64,000 nt of DNA from Nocardia vinacea. GTDB lineage: Bacteria > Actinomycetota > Actinomycetes > Mycobacteriales > Mycobacteriaceae. The notes below the pieces were generated by a model. The model was given only the letters and a program-made list of their open reading frames with translations, ran no database searches and was not told the DNA's origin. The first letter of the stretch is position 1, and the number at the start of each line of letters is the position of its first letter. This document shows positions 37,741-46,217 of this stretch, piece by piece. The stretch is from contig NZ_CP109149.1 of NCBI RefSeq assembly GCF_035920345.1, forward strand, positions 9,920,001 to 9,984,000, in the 5' to 3' direction. Position numbers and translations under genes: made by a program.

Positions 37741-38119
37741 CCACGTGTCGCCAGGCGGCAGCTAGTTCACGGTGTGTGCCGAACGGCGGATGACAGCGGA
37801 TGACCAAGTTCATCGGCGACACCTCTTTCATCATTCGAGATACTTCGCTCCAACCATGGAAGCGCGGTAATTGCGTTGCGCGCCAGCAAATCTCATTGTC
37901 CGCGACCGGTAACAGGTGTAGTCGACGCGGGTTAGTGATAGAGGTCATGCATTGGTCGCCTACTTCGTGGTGTTGCTCGCATCGATCTCGCCCAGTGTTA
38001 CCGGACACGACTCGGGAGGCATGGGGTACGTAGGAAGATCAGCGGTCTGATCGCTGATGCTCGCCTCACTAAGATGTTGCAAGCGTGTCGCGCAAGCGTG
38101 TCGCTATTGGGATCTACGG
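37741..38119. other. No gene seen
   Basis: Between the recombinase remnant and the XRE regulator gene. The only sizeable plus frame (37800-38033) has no recognisable protein character. Confidence 0.5.
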
Positions 38120-38926
38120 CTAGACCGGGGGTCCGGAGTAGGGCTTGCGGATTGCTGTGAGGAGTAGGACGTTCTGGGTTTGGTCGATGTCGGCGACGCT
38201 GAGCCGGTAGGAGGCCGGCTCGCCGGTCGCGGGGTCGCGCACGTGCAGCAAGTCGTTGGTGTCGCGGCCGTAGGAGACCTCGATGCTGGAGAACCACTGG
38301 CGGCGGAATTCCTTGATCGGGCGGAGCTGGCGCATGACGTCGTGGGCTTGCTCGGAGTCACGGTAGCGACCGAGCACGGCCTTGAGTGTGGCCACACTCA
38401 AGGCGGATTCGTGCGGCCACCGGACATGGACTGCCTGGGGTGCCGCGCTGAACATCCACACCGGGATGCAGCCGGTTTCCTCCAGGCCGGGTGCCGCCGC
38501 TCGAAACGAATCGTTGCAGGCCAGCACATTCCAGAGCGGGTCGACACAGGCCGCGAGGACTTCACGTTGCTCGAGGTCGTCGAGATGGCTGGTCAGGTCG
38601 ACGTTGTCCTGAACGCACTCGCGAAGCTTGTCGGCGGGCGCGAGTTCCTCGGCGGGGGCGCGCAGTTCGCGTAGGTGGCGTGCCTGGACGGAGCTGAGCC
38701 CGTAGCCGTTGATGATCTTCTCGAGCGTTTCGAAGGTCGGGGTATCGGTGCCCTTCTCGATATTGAACAGGTAGGAGGGGCTGATGCCGTGGCGCTGCTG
38801 GGCTTCGAAGCGCGACAGGCCCAGGTCGTCTCTGATCAGTCGGCACGTGCTGCCCAGAGTCGGGATGTGGGGTAGTTGCTCGCCTCTGGTGTTGTCGGAT
38901 GAGCGGTGTGCGGGATTCCGAGTCAT
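38120..38926 (-). CDS. XRE/MmyB-type transcriptional regulator
   Basis: 268 residues. An XRE helix-turn-helix (about 25-85; LSRFEAQQRHGISPSYLFNI followed by EKGTDTPTFETLEKI) is followed by a MmyB-like ligand-binding domain (about 110-265; LAACVDPLWNVLACNDSFRA, WMFSAAPQ). Such regulators control neighbouring genes in response to a small, often lipid, ligand. ATG at 38926 follows a GGGGGG-rich ribosome binding site; the frame is open to 38995. It is divergent from the 35-residue peptide gene and may control it or the conjugation cluster. Confidence 0.9.
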   Translation of the reverse strand: MTRNPAHRSSDNTRGEQLPHIPTLGSTCRLIRDDLGLSRFEAQQRHGISPSYLFNIEKGTDTPTFETLEKIINGYGLSSVQARHLRELRAPAEELAPADKLRECVQDNVDLTSHLDDLEQREVLAACVDPLWNVLACNDSFRAAAPGLEETGCIPVWMFSAAPQAVHVRWPHESALSVATLKAVLGRYRDSEQAHDVMRQLRPIKEFRRQWFSSIEVSYGRDTNDLLHVRDPATGEPASYRLSVADIDQTQNVLLLTAIRKPYSGPPV

Positions 38927-39311
38927 GCGGAGTCCCCCCCTTTCGGTGTCTTCCGCCACGATGCGAGCGGAGATAAGATGAATGGTTGCCCCCAAGCTGA
39001 TGCCTCGTTCCTACCAGAACGTGCAACCCTCGGCAAGAAGTTTGCATCTGAACGATCGCAATGAGTTGCTGGCCGATGGGCGAATCCGTCGTGTGCTCGC
39101 CAGCGAAGCCGGCTGTCGCGCAGTGGATTCCGAAAAAAGTTTTTTAACGCTCCCACTGTGAAATTTGTGGCAAACGTCCTGCATGCCGCCAGAATAGCAA
39201 TTTGACACTCTCACCCTCACCTAAAAGTAGGAGAGCTGAAACTCTGGTATTCCAACAGGTTTCGAGGTTTGGATGGAATGGCAAGTCCAAACCGATTGAG
39301 AGGAAATAACG
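38927..39311. other. Divergent regulatory region
   Basis: 385 bases without a gene, locally AT-rich around 39132-39146. A TTGACA hexamer at 39202-39207 could be a -35 box for the peptide gene, but no matching -10 box at 17 bases is convincing. Binding sites for the XRE regulator would be expected here. Confidence 0.45.
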
Positions 39312-39419
39312 TTGGATCCCCTTTTGATACTGGGTTGGGTGAACACCGGTCTGTCGGTGCTGTCCAACGGTCTTTCAGTGGCAGCCCAGGCGCTGGCACT
39401 CATCCTGCCCTTCATCTGA
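39312..39419 (+). CDS. 35-residue hydrophobic peptide
   Basis: A TTG-started ORF after a GAGAGGA ribosome binding site. The product (LDPLLILGWVNTGLSVLSNG, then LSVAAQALALILPFI) is almost wholly hydrophobic and could be one membrane helix. It is followed 22 bases later by a very strong terminator, so it appears to be a self-contained gene. No family is recognised. Possible roles are a membrane-active peptide, a signal peptide-like pheromone or a small regulator; none is shown. Confidence 0.6.
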   Translation: MDPLLILGWVNTGLSVLSNGLSVAAQALALILPFI

Positions 39420-39441
39420 CGCGATCTGCCTGAGATGCGGT

Positions 39442-39469
39442 CTCCCAGAGGCGGATTCGCCTCTGGGAG
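39442..39469 (+). terminator. Strong terminator after peptide gene
   Basis: Perfect 12-bp stem (39442-39453 with 39458-39469) and GATT loop, isolating the peptide gene from the conjugation cluster. Confidence 0.8.
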
Positions 39470-39549
39470 GTCCGCGAATCACCGCGCCGCCCGTGCGCAT
39501 TCATCAGTAATCCGTATCCCACCCTGATCAAGCGAAGGGTCTTTTCGGC

Positions 39550-40470
39550 ATGCCCAAAACCAGCAACGCCACCCGATTTCACACCTCCGCCCCAGGCGGG
39601 CATCACGTCCGAAATCATTTCAGCACCAACGTCTTTCGTGGTAGTCGTGCTTTACTCTCGGGTGCGGTTCCGATTGCGATGGTGTTGGCCGCAGCGGGGA
39701 CGGCGCACGCTGCCGACACTGCAGCTGCCATCGCTGATCAGCCGGGGGTCACCAGCCCCGCCCAGCCTGGAACAACCACACCTGCTCCACCGCCGCCGGA
39801 GCCCGAACCTGCGCCGGAGCCATCCCCGCCGACACCGCGGGTGTATTACGCGCAGCCACCCGAAGTCCGTAACAACGCGCCGTCGCGACCGGCTCCATCG
39901 CCAGATCAACCGGTGGAGCCGATCCGGATCGAAGACCTACACCTGCCCGAGCCGGTCGAGCCCGTCGCGCCGATCGAGCCGCCACCGGACACGATCCGCA
40001 TCGGGCAATGGCAAGCCCAGCGACCGGAATGGCTGCCCCCGGAATGCGCCGACGCGATCAACGACGGTGCGGCAGGCGCGGAAGCACAGGTCGCGACCGC
40101 CCTGGACTCGGTCGGCATTCCGGCCGGGCGCTCGGATCGGGTCAGCGGCGCCACGCTCGCCGGTGCCGGAATCGGCGGCGCCGTCGGCGCCGCGGTCGCC
40201 GGTGGCCCGGTCGCGGCTGTGGGTGCGGTGGTCGGCGGTCTGATCGGCGGCACGGTCGGTGGGATCGCGGGTGCCGCGCTGAGCACGGTGGTTCCGGTGC
40301 CGGTCCTTGGCACGGTGACCTCCGGTGTGTTCGGGACCGCGGTCGGTGCCGCCGCCGGTGCGGTCGCTGGTGCTGTGATCGCCGGTGTCCCGGCCGCGGT
40401 CGTCGGCGCGGTCGCCGCAGGTACGGTCGGCGCAGGATTCGGCGCAGGGGTCGGGGTCGGGCAGCCATGA
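39550..40470 (+). CDS. Secreted Pro-rich, glycine-zipper protein
   Basis: 306 residues. A signal peptide appears to end at about residue 54 (VLAAAGTAHAAD). A Pro/Glu-rich spacer (about 65-150) follows, then a globular stretch with two likely disulphide or membrane-proximal features (WLPPECADAIND), and a long Gly/Ala-rich membrane-compatible region (about 195-306, many GxxxG). It could insert into the outer envelope. Its stop overlaps the cutinase ATG by four bases. First gene of the conjugation cluster; family not recognised. Confidence 0.75.
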   Translation: MPKTSNATRFHTSAPGGHHVRNHFSTNVFRGSRALLSGAVPIAMVLAAAGTAHAADTAAAIADQPGVTSPAQPGTTTPAPPPPEPEPAPEPSPPTPRVYYAQPPEVRNNAPSRPAPSPDQPVEPIRIEDLHLPEPVEPVAPIEPPPDTIRIGQWQAQRPEWLPPECADAINDGAAGAEAQVATALDSVGIPAGRSDRVSGATLAGAGIGGAVGAAVAGGPVAAVGAVVGGLIGGTVGGIAGAALSTVVPVPVLGTVTSGVFGTAVGAAAGAVAGAVIAGVPAAVVGAVAAGTVGAGFGAGVGVGQP

Positions 40471-41714
40471 GCACCGTGACGACCCACCATGCACGCATCG
40501 TCGCCGCAGTGACAGCTGCGGCCACCGCGATCGGCCTCGCCGCTACCACTACTGCGGGACCCGCCACAGGAGTGCCGATCGGCCCTGGATGCCCCGCGCT
40601 CTACGTGCTGGGCGTGCAGGGCACCGGCCAATCCTCACCGACAGCGGACCCGCTCGCCGATACCGGTGTCGTCGGCGCGCTCATCGCACCGGTGCTGTCG
40701 GCGGCTCCCGGTCTGGTGCAACGCTCCTATATCCCCTATGGCGCGGGGTTCGGTGGCGCGGTGCCCGGCGGTGGCCCGGATCCGTATGTCGTGTCGGTGA
40801 CCGATGCCCGGGCGAAGCTCGATGCCGCCGCGGCGCAGATCGCCGAGACCTGCCCTGCCACGATGATCGCCGGGATCGGCTATTCCCAAGGCGCGCAGGC
40901 AGTGTCGAGCTTCGCGCGTGACGTTGGTGCGGGCACCGGTCCGATCGCGCCGGAACGTATCGCGGGGATCGCGTTGTATGCCCACCCCGACCGCGCACCG
41001 GATGCACCGATCTTCCCCGGCCGTCCGGGACAGACGGTGCCCGACCCCGCGCCAGGTACCAGCGGTGCCGCGGTCGCCGGGGTCCAGATCACCAACCCGC
41101 CCGCAGGTGGTGGCGGGATCGCTGATGGCGCGAACAGTTACGGGGCGCTGACCGGCCGGGTCGCCGACATCTGCACCGATGGCGACCTGGCTTGCTCGGC
41201 ACCGGATCGGGCCGCGCTTCTGCGCGTCGGCGCCGAAATCGCCGCCCAGGCCGACCTGGGCGACCCGTTCGCCGCTATCGGATCACTGGGTGCTCTGTTC
41301 TCCGCAGCGCTGGGGGATGCCTGGACCACGGTGGCGCTCAACGATTTCCAGGTCGGTGGCGGCAATGTCGACTACGCGCCGCAGCTGCCACTGGCGGCAC
41401 GGTTGGTCGAGGCCGCCGATCCCCGCGTTCCTGCACCGACCCCGAACGACATCGGTGCTGCTGCCGCCCGGTGGAACGAGATCACCGCCACGGTCGCGGC
41501 GAACCCGATTGGGTTGCTGCCCAAGCTCGCCGGCCAACTCGCCACGGCATGGGGGCTGCTGGTCGCCGACAACGCCGACCTGCTCAACCCCGCGATCTGG
41601 GTCCGCTACGCCGACACCGTCGCCCGCCACAACAACTACGCCATCAACGGCCAGCTCGCCTCGGGCATCGCCTGGATGGTCGCCCTCGCCCACGACATCG
41701 CCGGGAGCAGATGA
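40467..41714 (+). CDS. Secreted cutinase-family protein
   Basis: 415 residues with a signal peptide (about 1-35). The cutinase core has CPALYVLGVQGTGQS, the nucleophile elbow GYSQG (about 138), Asp in RVADICTDGD and a candidate His in ARHNNYA, about 180 residues further on; the insert between acid and His is much longer than in ordinary cutinases. Cysteines after the signal fit the family. Ester or mycolate-ester hydrolysis outside the cell is possible. Translationally coupled to the preceding gene and one base from the next. Confidence 0.85.
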   Translation: MSTVTTHHARIVAAVTAAATAIGLAATTTAGPATGVPIGPGCPALYVLGVQGTGQSSPTADPLADTGVVGALIAPVLSAAPGLVQRSYIPYGAGFGGAVPGGGPDPYVVSVTDARAKLDAAAAQIAETCPATMIAGIGYSQGAQAVSSFARDVGAGTGPIAPERIAGIALYAHPDRAPDAPIFPGRPGQTVPDPAPGTSGAAVAGVQITNPPAGGGGIADGANSYGALTGRVADICTDGDLACSAPDRAALLRVGAEIAAQADLGDPFAAIGSLGALFSAALGDAWTTVALNDFQVGGGNVDYAPQLPLAARLVEAADPRVPAPTPNDIGAAAARWNEITATVAANPIGLLPKLAGQLATAWGLLVADNADLLNPAIWVRYADTVARHNNYAINGQLASGIAWMVALAHDIAGSR

Positions 41715-41715
41715 C

Positions 41716-42855
41716 ATGACCGACCCGACCACCCTCGACGACTTCTACCGCAGCCCCGCACTCGACTTCACCCCGCGTCCGGGGGCGATCCTGCGCCGCC
41801 GCACGGTCGCCACCCCACACCTGCACGGCGCGAACCGTGCGTGGCAGCTGGTGTATGCCACCCGCACCGGGTTGCGCGCTCCCATTCCGGCATCGGGGAT
41901 TGTGATCACCCCCGACATCGCCGAGCTCGCCGGTCCCAGCCCGATCCTGTTGTACATCCCCACTTTTCACGGTCTCGGTGGCCGATGCGCACCCTCGCAA
42001 CTGCTGGCAGGAGAGGGAACCGAACCCGAAACCGGGTTCATCGCCACCGCCCTCGAACGCGGCTGGACAGTCGCGGTGCCCGACGGGCTGGGCTTGGGAA
42101 TGACCGGGCTGGGGCCGCACCATTTCCTGGCCGGCGCCGCTGCCGCGCACGCCGTGCTCGACCTCGCGCGTGCGGTACGCGAGCTGCCGGAACTCGACGC
42201 CGCGCAGGCACCGTGCGTGGTGTGGGGGTATGCCGACGGCGGGCGCGCCGCGATCTGGGCCGCCGAACAACAGCCGCACTATGCCCCTGAGCTGGATCTG
42301 CGGGGCATCGCCGCCGGTGCGGTTGTCGCCGACCCCGCGGCGCTGATCGGTGAGATCGACGGCGGCCCTTGGGCGGGACTGGCGCTGGCCGGGCTGATCG
42401 GTCTGGGCCGCGCGTATCCGCATCTGCCGATGCGACACCTGCTCACCACCGAAGCCCACGAAACCATCGAGCGCGCCCAGGAACTCGACGTGGCGGAGCT
42501 GCTGGTCGCCTACCGCAACACCCCGTTGGCGCGATGGTGTGAGCGAGACGACCCGTGGAACGACCCGATGTGGCGCTACGCCCTTGCGAATGAGACCAGC
42601 GGCCGCGACACCCCGCAGGTGCCCGTGCACCTCTACCACGGCACCGAGGACGCCCTCGTCCCGGTGGCGATGGGACGGCACCTGTTCGTCCAATACCACT
42701 CGCTCGGAGTCGATTCGAGCTGGCGGGAATACGCCACCAGCCATACCGGCGCCGCCGCCGCCGGTGCCGCCGAAGCCGTGGCGCGCCTAGCCAATTACCT
42801 GCAGCGGCGACCTGCCGCCACCGGCCCGACTCCACCGAGCCCGCAGACCACCTGA
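41716..42855 (+). CDS. Lipase (LIP)-family protein, nucleophile Ser replaced
   Basis: 379 residues resembling the LIP family of alpha/beta hydrolases (GIVITPDIAELAG, FIATALERGWTVAVPDGLG, then the elbow). The elbow reads WGYADGGRAAIWA at about 171, with Ala where Ser is expected. The acid (YHGTEDALVPVA) and His (TSHTGAA) are kept. There is no signal peptide. It may be a binding protein rather than an enzyme. ATG at 41716 follows one base after the cutinase stop. A hairpin at 42860-42901 follows. Confidence 0.82.
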   Translation: MTDPTTLDDFYRSPALDFTPRPGAILRRRTVATPHLHGANRAWQLVYATRTGLRAPIPASGIVITPDIAELAGPSPILLYIPTFHGLGGRCAPSQLLAGEGTEPETGFIATALERGWTVAVPDGLGLGMTGLGPHHFLAGAAAAHAVLDLARAVRELPELDAAQAPCVVWGYADGGRAAIWAAEQQPHYAPELDLRGIAAGAVVADPAALIGEIDGGPWAGLALAGLIGLGRAYPHLPMRHLLTTEAHETIERAQELDVAELLVAYRNTPLARWCERDDPWNDPMWRYALANETSGRDTPQVPVHLYHGTEDALVPVAMGRHLFVQYHSLGVDSSWREYATSHTGAAAAGAAEAVARLANYLQRRPAATGPTPPSPQTT

Positions 42856-42859
42856 ATTG

Positions 42860-42901
42860 CCTGCCCGCACCTTCCGAACCCCTCGCCGGGGTGCGGGCAG
42901 G
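42860..42901 (+). terminator. Hairpin between hydrolase genes
   Basis: 12-bp perfect stem (42860-42871 with 42890-42901), 18-base loop. It may attenuate transcription or set transcript ends. Confidence 0.55.
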
Positions 42902-42933
42902 CCCCGCCCCACACAAATTGAGGTCGAAAGTCC

Positions 42934-44436
42934 ATGCACACCAGCACCATCAGAACATCGACACCGCAACGCGTCGCCGCGACGATCCTGGCGTTGGTCA
43001 CCGTGTCGGCAGCCGCGGGCAGCACGGTGGGCGCCGATCCCGGTGTCCCCCTGGGCACGAGATGCCCGAGCCTGTACGCGCTTGGGGTGCAGGGCAGCGA
43101 CGAAGCCGCTCCCGACGCGGCGATCACCAGTGACTCCGGCGCACTCGGGCAGATGTTCGGTCCTCTCGCTGCCGCCGCGGGGGATCTCGTGCAGCGCGCC
43201 TACGTCCCCTACGGCCACGCCGCCGACGGGACAGCCCTGCCATACGACGCCGCGGTTACGGCCGCCTCGGCGCGGCTGGAACAGATGGCTGCCGAGGTCC
43301 TCGCGCGCTGCCCGACCACCAAGATCGCCGCCGCCGGATACGCCCAGGGCGCACCCGCGGTCGCACAGTTCGCGCAGCGTGTCGGCACAGGCAACACACA
43401 ACTGCGCGCCGACCAGATCGCCGGGATCGCGTTGCTGGCCAATCCGAACCGCGACACCAACACCCCCGTCTTGCCCGGCCGGCCCGGCGCCACCTCGCCG
43501 TCTGCGGCACCCGGGACCACGGGGCAGAAGGTCGCCGAGATCGCGCTGCTCAACCCGTCGCTGTCAGGCGCCGGTATCACCGCTGGGGCGGCGTCGAGTG
43601 GATACGGGGCGTTGACCGGCAGAGTCGCCGACCTGTGCGTGGCAGGTGACGCGACCTGCGATACACCCACCGCAAGCCCGCTGGCCACCGCCGCGGCGAA
43701 CATCGCCGCCCGCTCGGACCTCCGGGATCCGATCGCGGCGATCTCCACGATCGCCCAAGCCTTGTCGGCGACCGTCTACACCACCGCGGTGAATGTGGTC
43801 AACAAGGACCTGACCGGCACCAGCCTCGACCAACTGTCCTACCAACCGACCAAAACCCTCGGCCAGCGCTTGGCTGAAGCCTCCGACCCGAACACCACTC
43901 CACCCGCGCCGAGCGATGCGCTCGCGGCGCTGTTCAAGATCGGCACCATCGGCTTGAACGCCGCGATCTCGGTGGCACGCACAGTGTTCACTCCGGCCAC
44001 GATTACCGAACTCGCCACTGTCGGCATGAGCGACCCCTTGGCGGCGGTCGCAGTACTGGGCACCAAACTCGCCAGCGCAGTGGTCGAGCTGGTTCCACCC
44101 CAGACCACCAGCCGCTGGATCAACGACACCTTCACCGCGATCACCAGCACCATCACCGACCACAGCGAGCTCTACACCCTCGCCGGATCCGCCCAATACA
44201 GCGACACCACCGGCCGCCACGGCTCCTACCAGACCGTACCCGCCGCTACGACCGGGAAATCGGCGCTGGCCGCGACCGCCGACTGGTTCACCGCACTCGC
44301 CCGCGACCTCGCCGCCACCGGAACCGCGTCGGCCCCACCACAGTCCACCACCGCGTCGACAACCAGCGCAGCCGCCACCACATCCAGCAGCAGCCAAGCT
44401 ACGCCGGCGGCCCCGACATCGAGCGTCGGACCCTAA
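42934..44436 (+). CDS. Secreted cutinase-family protein, nucleophile lost
   Basis: 500 residues, signal peptide about 1-34 (ending SAAAGSTVGA). It is a paralogue of the protein at 40467: CPSLYALGVQGSDEAAP, RVADLCVAGDATC, and RHGSYQT as the His region. The elbow reads GYAQG at about 135, so the catalytic Ser is Ala. The C-terminal 45 residues are Ser/Thr/Ala-rich and could be glycosylated or wall-spanning. Likely a non-catalytic lipid or wall binder (inference). Own ribosome binding site GAGG. Confidence 0.85.
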   Translation: MHTSTIRTSTPQRVAATILALVTVSAAAGSTVGADPGVPLGTRCPSLYALGVQGSDEAAPDAAITSDSGALGQMFGPLAAAAGDLVQRAYVPYGHAADGTALPYDAAVTAASARLEQMAAEVLARCPTTKIAAAGYAQGAPAVAQFAQRVGTGNTQLRADQIAGIALLANPNRDTNTPVLPGRPGATSPSAAPGTTGQKVAEIALLNPSLSGAGITAGAASSGYGALTGRVADLCVAGDATCDTPTASPLATAAANIAARSDLRDPIAAISTIAQALSATVYTTAVNVVNKDLTGTSLDQLSYQPTKTLGQRLAEASDPNTTPPAPSDALAALFKIGTIGLNAAISVARTVFTPATITELATVGMSDPLAAVAVLGTKLASAVVELVPPQTTSRWINDTFTAITSTITDHSELYTLAGSAQYSDTTGRHGSYQTVPAATTGKSALAATADWFTALARDLAATGTASAPPQSTTASTTSAAATTSSSSQATPAAPTSSVGP

Positions 44437-44440
44437 AGAC

Positions 44441-44519
44441 CCCTTCGGGCGGAGCCCGACTCCGCAGACGTACCCACACCCGGTCTGCAGATTCTCCCCT
44501 GGCACCCCCGCCCGAAGGG
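44441..44519 (+). promoter_or_regulatory. Structured intergenic mRNA
   Basis: A 12-bp stem pairs 44441-44452 with 44508-44519; inside it a second stem GCAGAC/GTCTGC can form. It lies upstream of the GAGGAGGTG ribosome binding site of the next gene and may be a terminator-like or processing structure. Confidence 0.5.
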
Positions 44520-44562
44520 CCCCACACCGCCCACCAACCCACCGAGGAGGTGAGAACCCGAC

Positions 44563-45264
44563 ATGCCCAACACCCCCACCGACACCAGCCAGCACGGCTG
44601 GGGCTGGCTGCACCCGACCGAACCCACTGCACTGCAACCCATCTCGGACACGATCGACGCCCCGGACAGCTGTGGGAACGAATGGCAGTGGATCAACAAA
44701 CCGCCGCCCCCGCCCCCGCCACCGCCGACGGGATCGTGGCGCACGCGAGTGCCTCGACGTGTCTGGGTCGGGCTGGGCGCCGCACTCGGGGTGGCCGCCC
44801 TGCTCGTCGGGGTGGGGATCAACTCGATCGCCGACGAATCCGACACCATGCCAGCGATCCCCACCCTGACCGCAGGTCCCCCAACGACCACACAACCACC
44901 GAGCAGCGCGTGCGCCGGACTGGCCGGGCAGACCGTCACCGACACCGAAGGCGACACCCGCAGCCTCGCCGGTGTGATCGCCGCGTTCGAGCACGCCTAC
45001 TACACGCAACGCAGCGCCGATGCCGCACTGCGACTGGTCGCCCCCGAGGCCGGACTTACGTCGGAGGCGTTGGCGGCGGGTATCGCCTCCATCCCGGCCG
45101 GCACCTCCTACTGCGTCGCGATCACCCCGATCGCCGACGGCACTGTCGAGGTTCACCTTGCCGAGCGGCACCCCGACGGGCAGCGCGTGGACTACCTGCA
45201 ACTGATCAACGTCCGACACGACGGTCTCGGTGTCGTGATCACCAATATTCAGAAGCGGGGCTGA
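44563..45264 (+). CDS. Membrane protein with Pro-rich N-terminus
   Basis: 233 residues. A cytoplasmic N-terminus holds an uninterrupted run of nine prolines (about 47-55). One membrane helix (about 68-88) is followed by an extracytoplasmic domain with two Cys residues that may pair. That domain (LAGVIAAFEHAYYTQRSADA) looks NTF2-like, as in VirB8/TcpC-type conjugation proteins; this is a weak inference. Strong ribosome binding site GAGGAGGTG. Confidence 0.72.
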   Translation: MPNTPTDTSQHGWGWLHPTEPTALQPISDTIDAPDSCGNEWQWINKPPPPPPPPPTGSWRTRVPRRVWVGLGAALGVAALLVGVGINSIADESDTMPAIPTLTAGPPTTTQPPSSACAGLAGQTVTDTEGDTRSLAGVIAAFEHAYYTQRSADAALRLVAPEAGLTSEALAAGIASIPAGTSYCVAITPIADGTVEVHLAERHPDGQRVDYLQLINVRHDGLGVVITNIQKRG

Positions 45265-45267
45265 ACT

Positions 45268-45921
45268 ATGGCCGCACCGCTGCACCTGCACCACGACGAC
45301 CACACTGGCGGACCACACCGGCTCGAGCCGAGCACCATCGCGACACCGCAACGGTTGGCGCCGGTATGGGAAACGCCGCTACCGACCACCGCAGCGCACC
45401 CACCCTTGTTCGCCGTGCTCGGCGCACATGGCGGCGCCGGGACCTCGACCCTGGCGCGGTGGTGGGCCCCGGCCGCGGACGCCGGAGTGGCCTGGCCAGC
45501 CTCACCACGCACGACTCAACACGTGATCGTCGCCGCCAGGCTGTGCATGCCCGGCCTCACCGCCGCGGCCGACCGCTTGCGCGAATGGCACGCCGGTCTG
45601 ACCCCGGACGGCGTGCGAGTGATCGGGCTCGTGCTGAGCGCGATGCGGCCGGGGCGAGTCCCCGCAATCGTGCGCCGCTACCGCGCCGTGGTCGCCGGGC
45701 TGGTCGAGCACGTCTACGACATCGGCTGGCACGACGAACTCGTCACCTGCGAACTCACCGACCTGGCCCAATACCTCCCCTACGACCCGGCACCCCCGCG
45801 CCGCACCAGCCTGCGCGACGCGGTCCCCGCCGACGTGCACCGCGCCGGAACCCACATCATCACCCACCTCGCAGCCACCCGCTCGATTGCTGCACAACCC
45901 GATTCGGAGACACCGCCATGA
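45268..45921 (+). CDS. DUF6668-type P-loop protein
   Basis: 217 residues with a deviant Walker A GAHGGAGTSTLARW at about residue 52, as in MinD/ParA-like proteins, and the following strand HVIVAARLCMPGL. It resembles the DUF6668 family found in actinobacterial transfer regions. The exact role is unknown; positioning or assembly of the transfer complex is a guess. Its stop overlaps the next ATG by four bases. Confidence 0.75.
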   Translation: MAAPLHLHHDDHTGGPHRLEPSTIATPQRLAPVWETPLPTTAAHPPLFAVLGAHGGAGTSTLARWWAPAADAGVAWPASPRTTQHVIVAARLCMPGLTAAADRLREWHAGLTPDGVRVIGLVLSAMRPGRVPAIVRRYRAVVAGLVEHVYDIGWHDELVTCELTDLAQYLPYDPAPPRRTSLRDAVPADVHRAGTHIITHLAATRSIAAQPDSETPP

Positions 45922-46214
45922 CCACCGCCTCCGCGGTCGGCGAGGCGCTGACCGTGCTCGCCCAACAAATCCCGATCACCCCGAAGCCACCTCCGGGATC
46001 GGACAGGCTCATCAACCTCGTCAACTATCTGTCCTGGATCGTCATGCTCGCCGGCATCAGCGCCCTGATCTACGCCGGCGGCAAATTCGGCTGGGAACGC
46101 TTCCACGGCGGCGCGGTGGAGTCACCCAAGATCATCCTCGGCGCCCTGGTCGGCGGCATCATCGCCACCAGCGCCGGAACGATCATGAACGCCGTCGTCA
46201 CCGGAGGCGCATAA
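45918..46214 (+). CDS. Small two-helix membrane protein (VirB2-like)
   Basis: 98 residues with two hydrophobic segments (about 36-55 and 70-92) separated by the charged loop KFGWERFHGGAVESP. Size and topology match VirB2/TrbC-type pilins or small transfer membrane proteins. Translationally coupled to the P-loop gene by ATGA. No sequence motif is decisive. Confidence 0.72.
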   Translation: MTTASAVGEALTVLAQQIPITPKPPPGSDRLINLVNYLSWIVMLAGISALIYAGGKFGWERFHGGAVESPKIILGALVGGIIATSAGTIMNAVVTGGA

Positions 46215-46217
46215 GCC

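Noticed and set aside
43564..45351. 595-codon minus-strand frame
   Set aside because: Gly/Arg-rich antisense of the cutinase and neighbouring genes.
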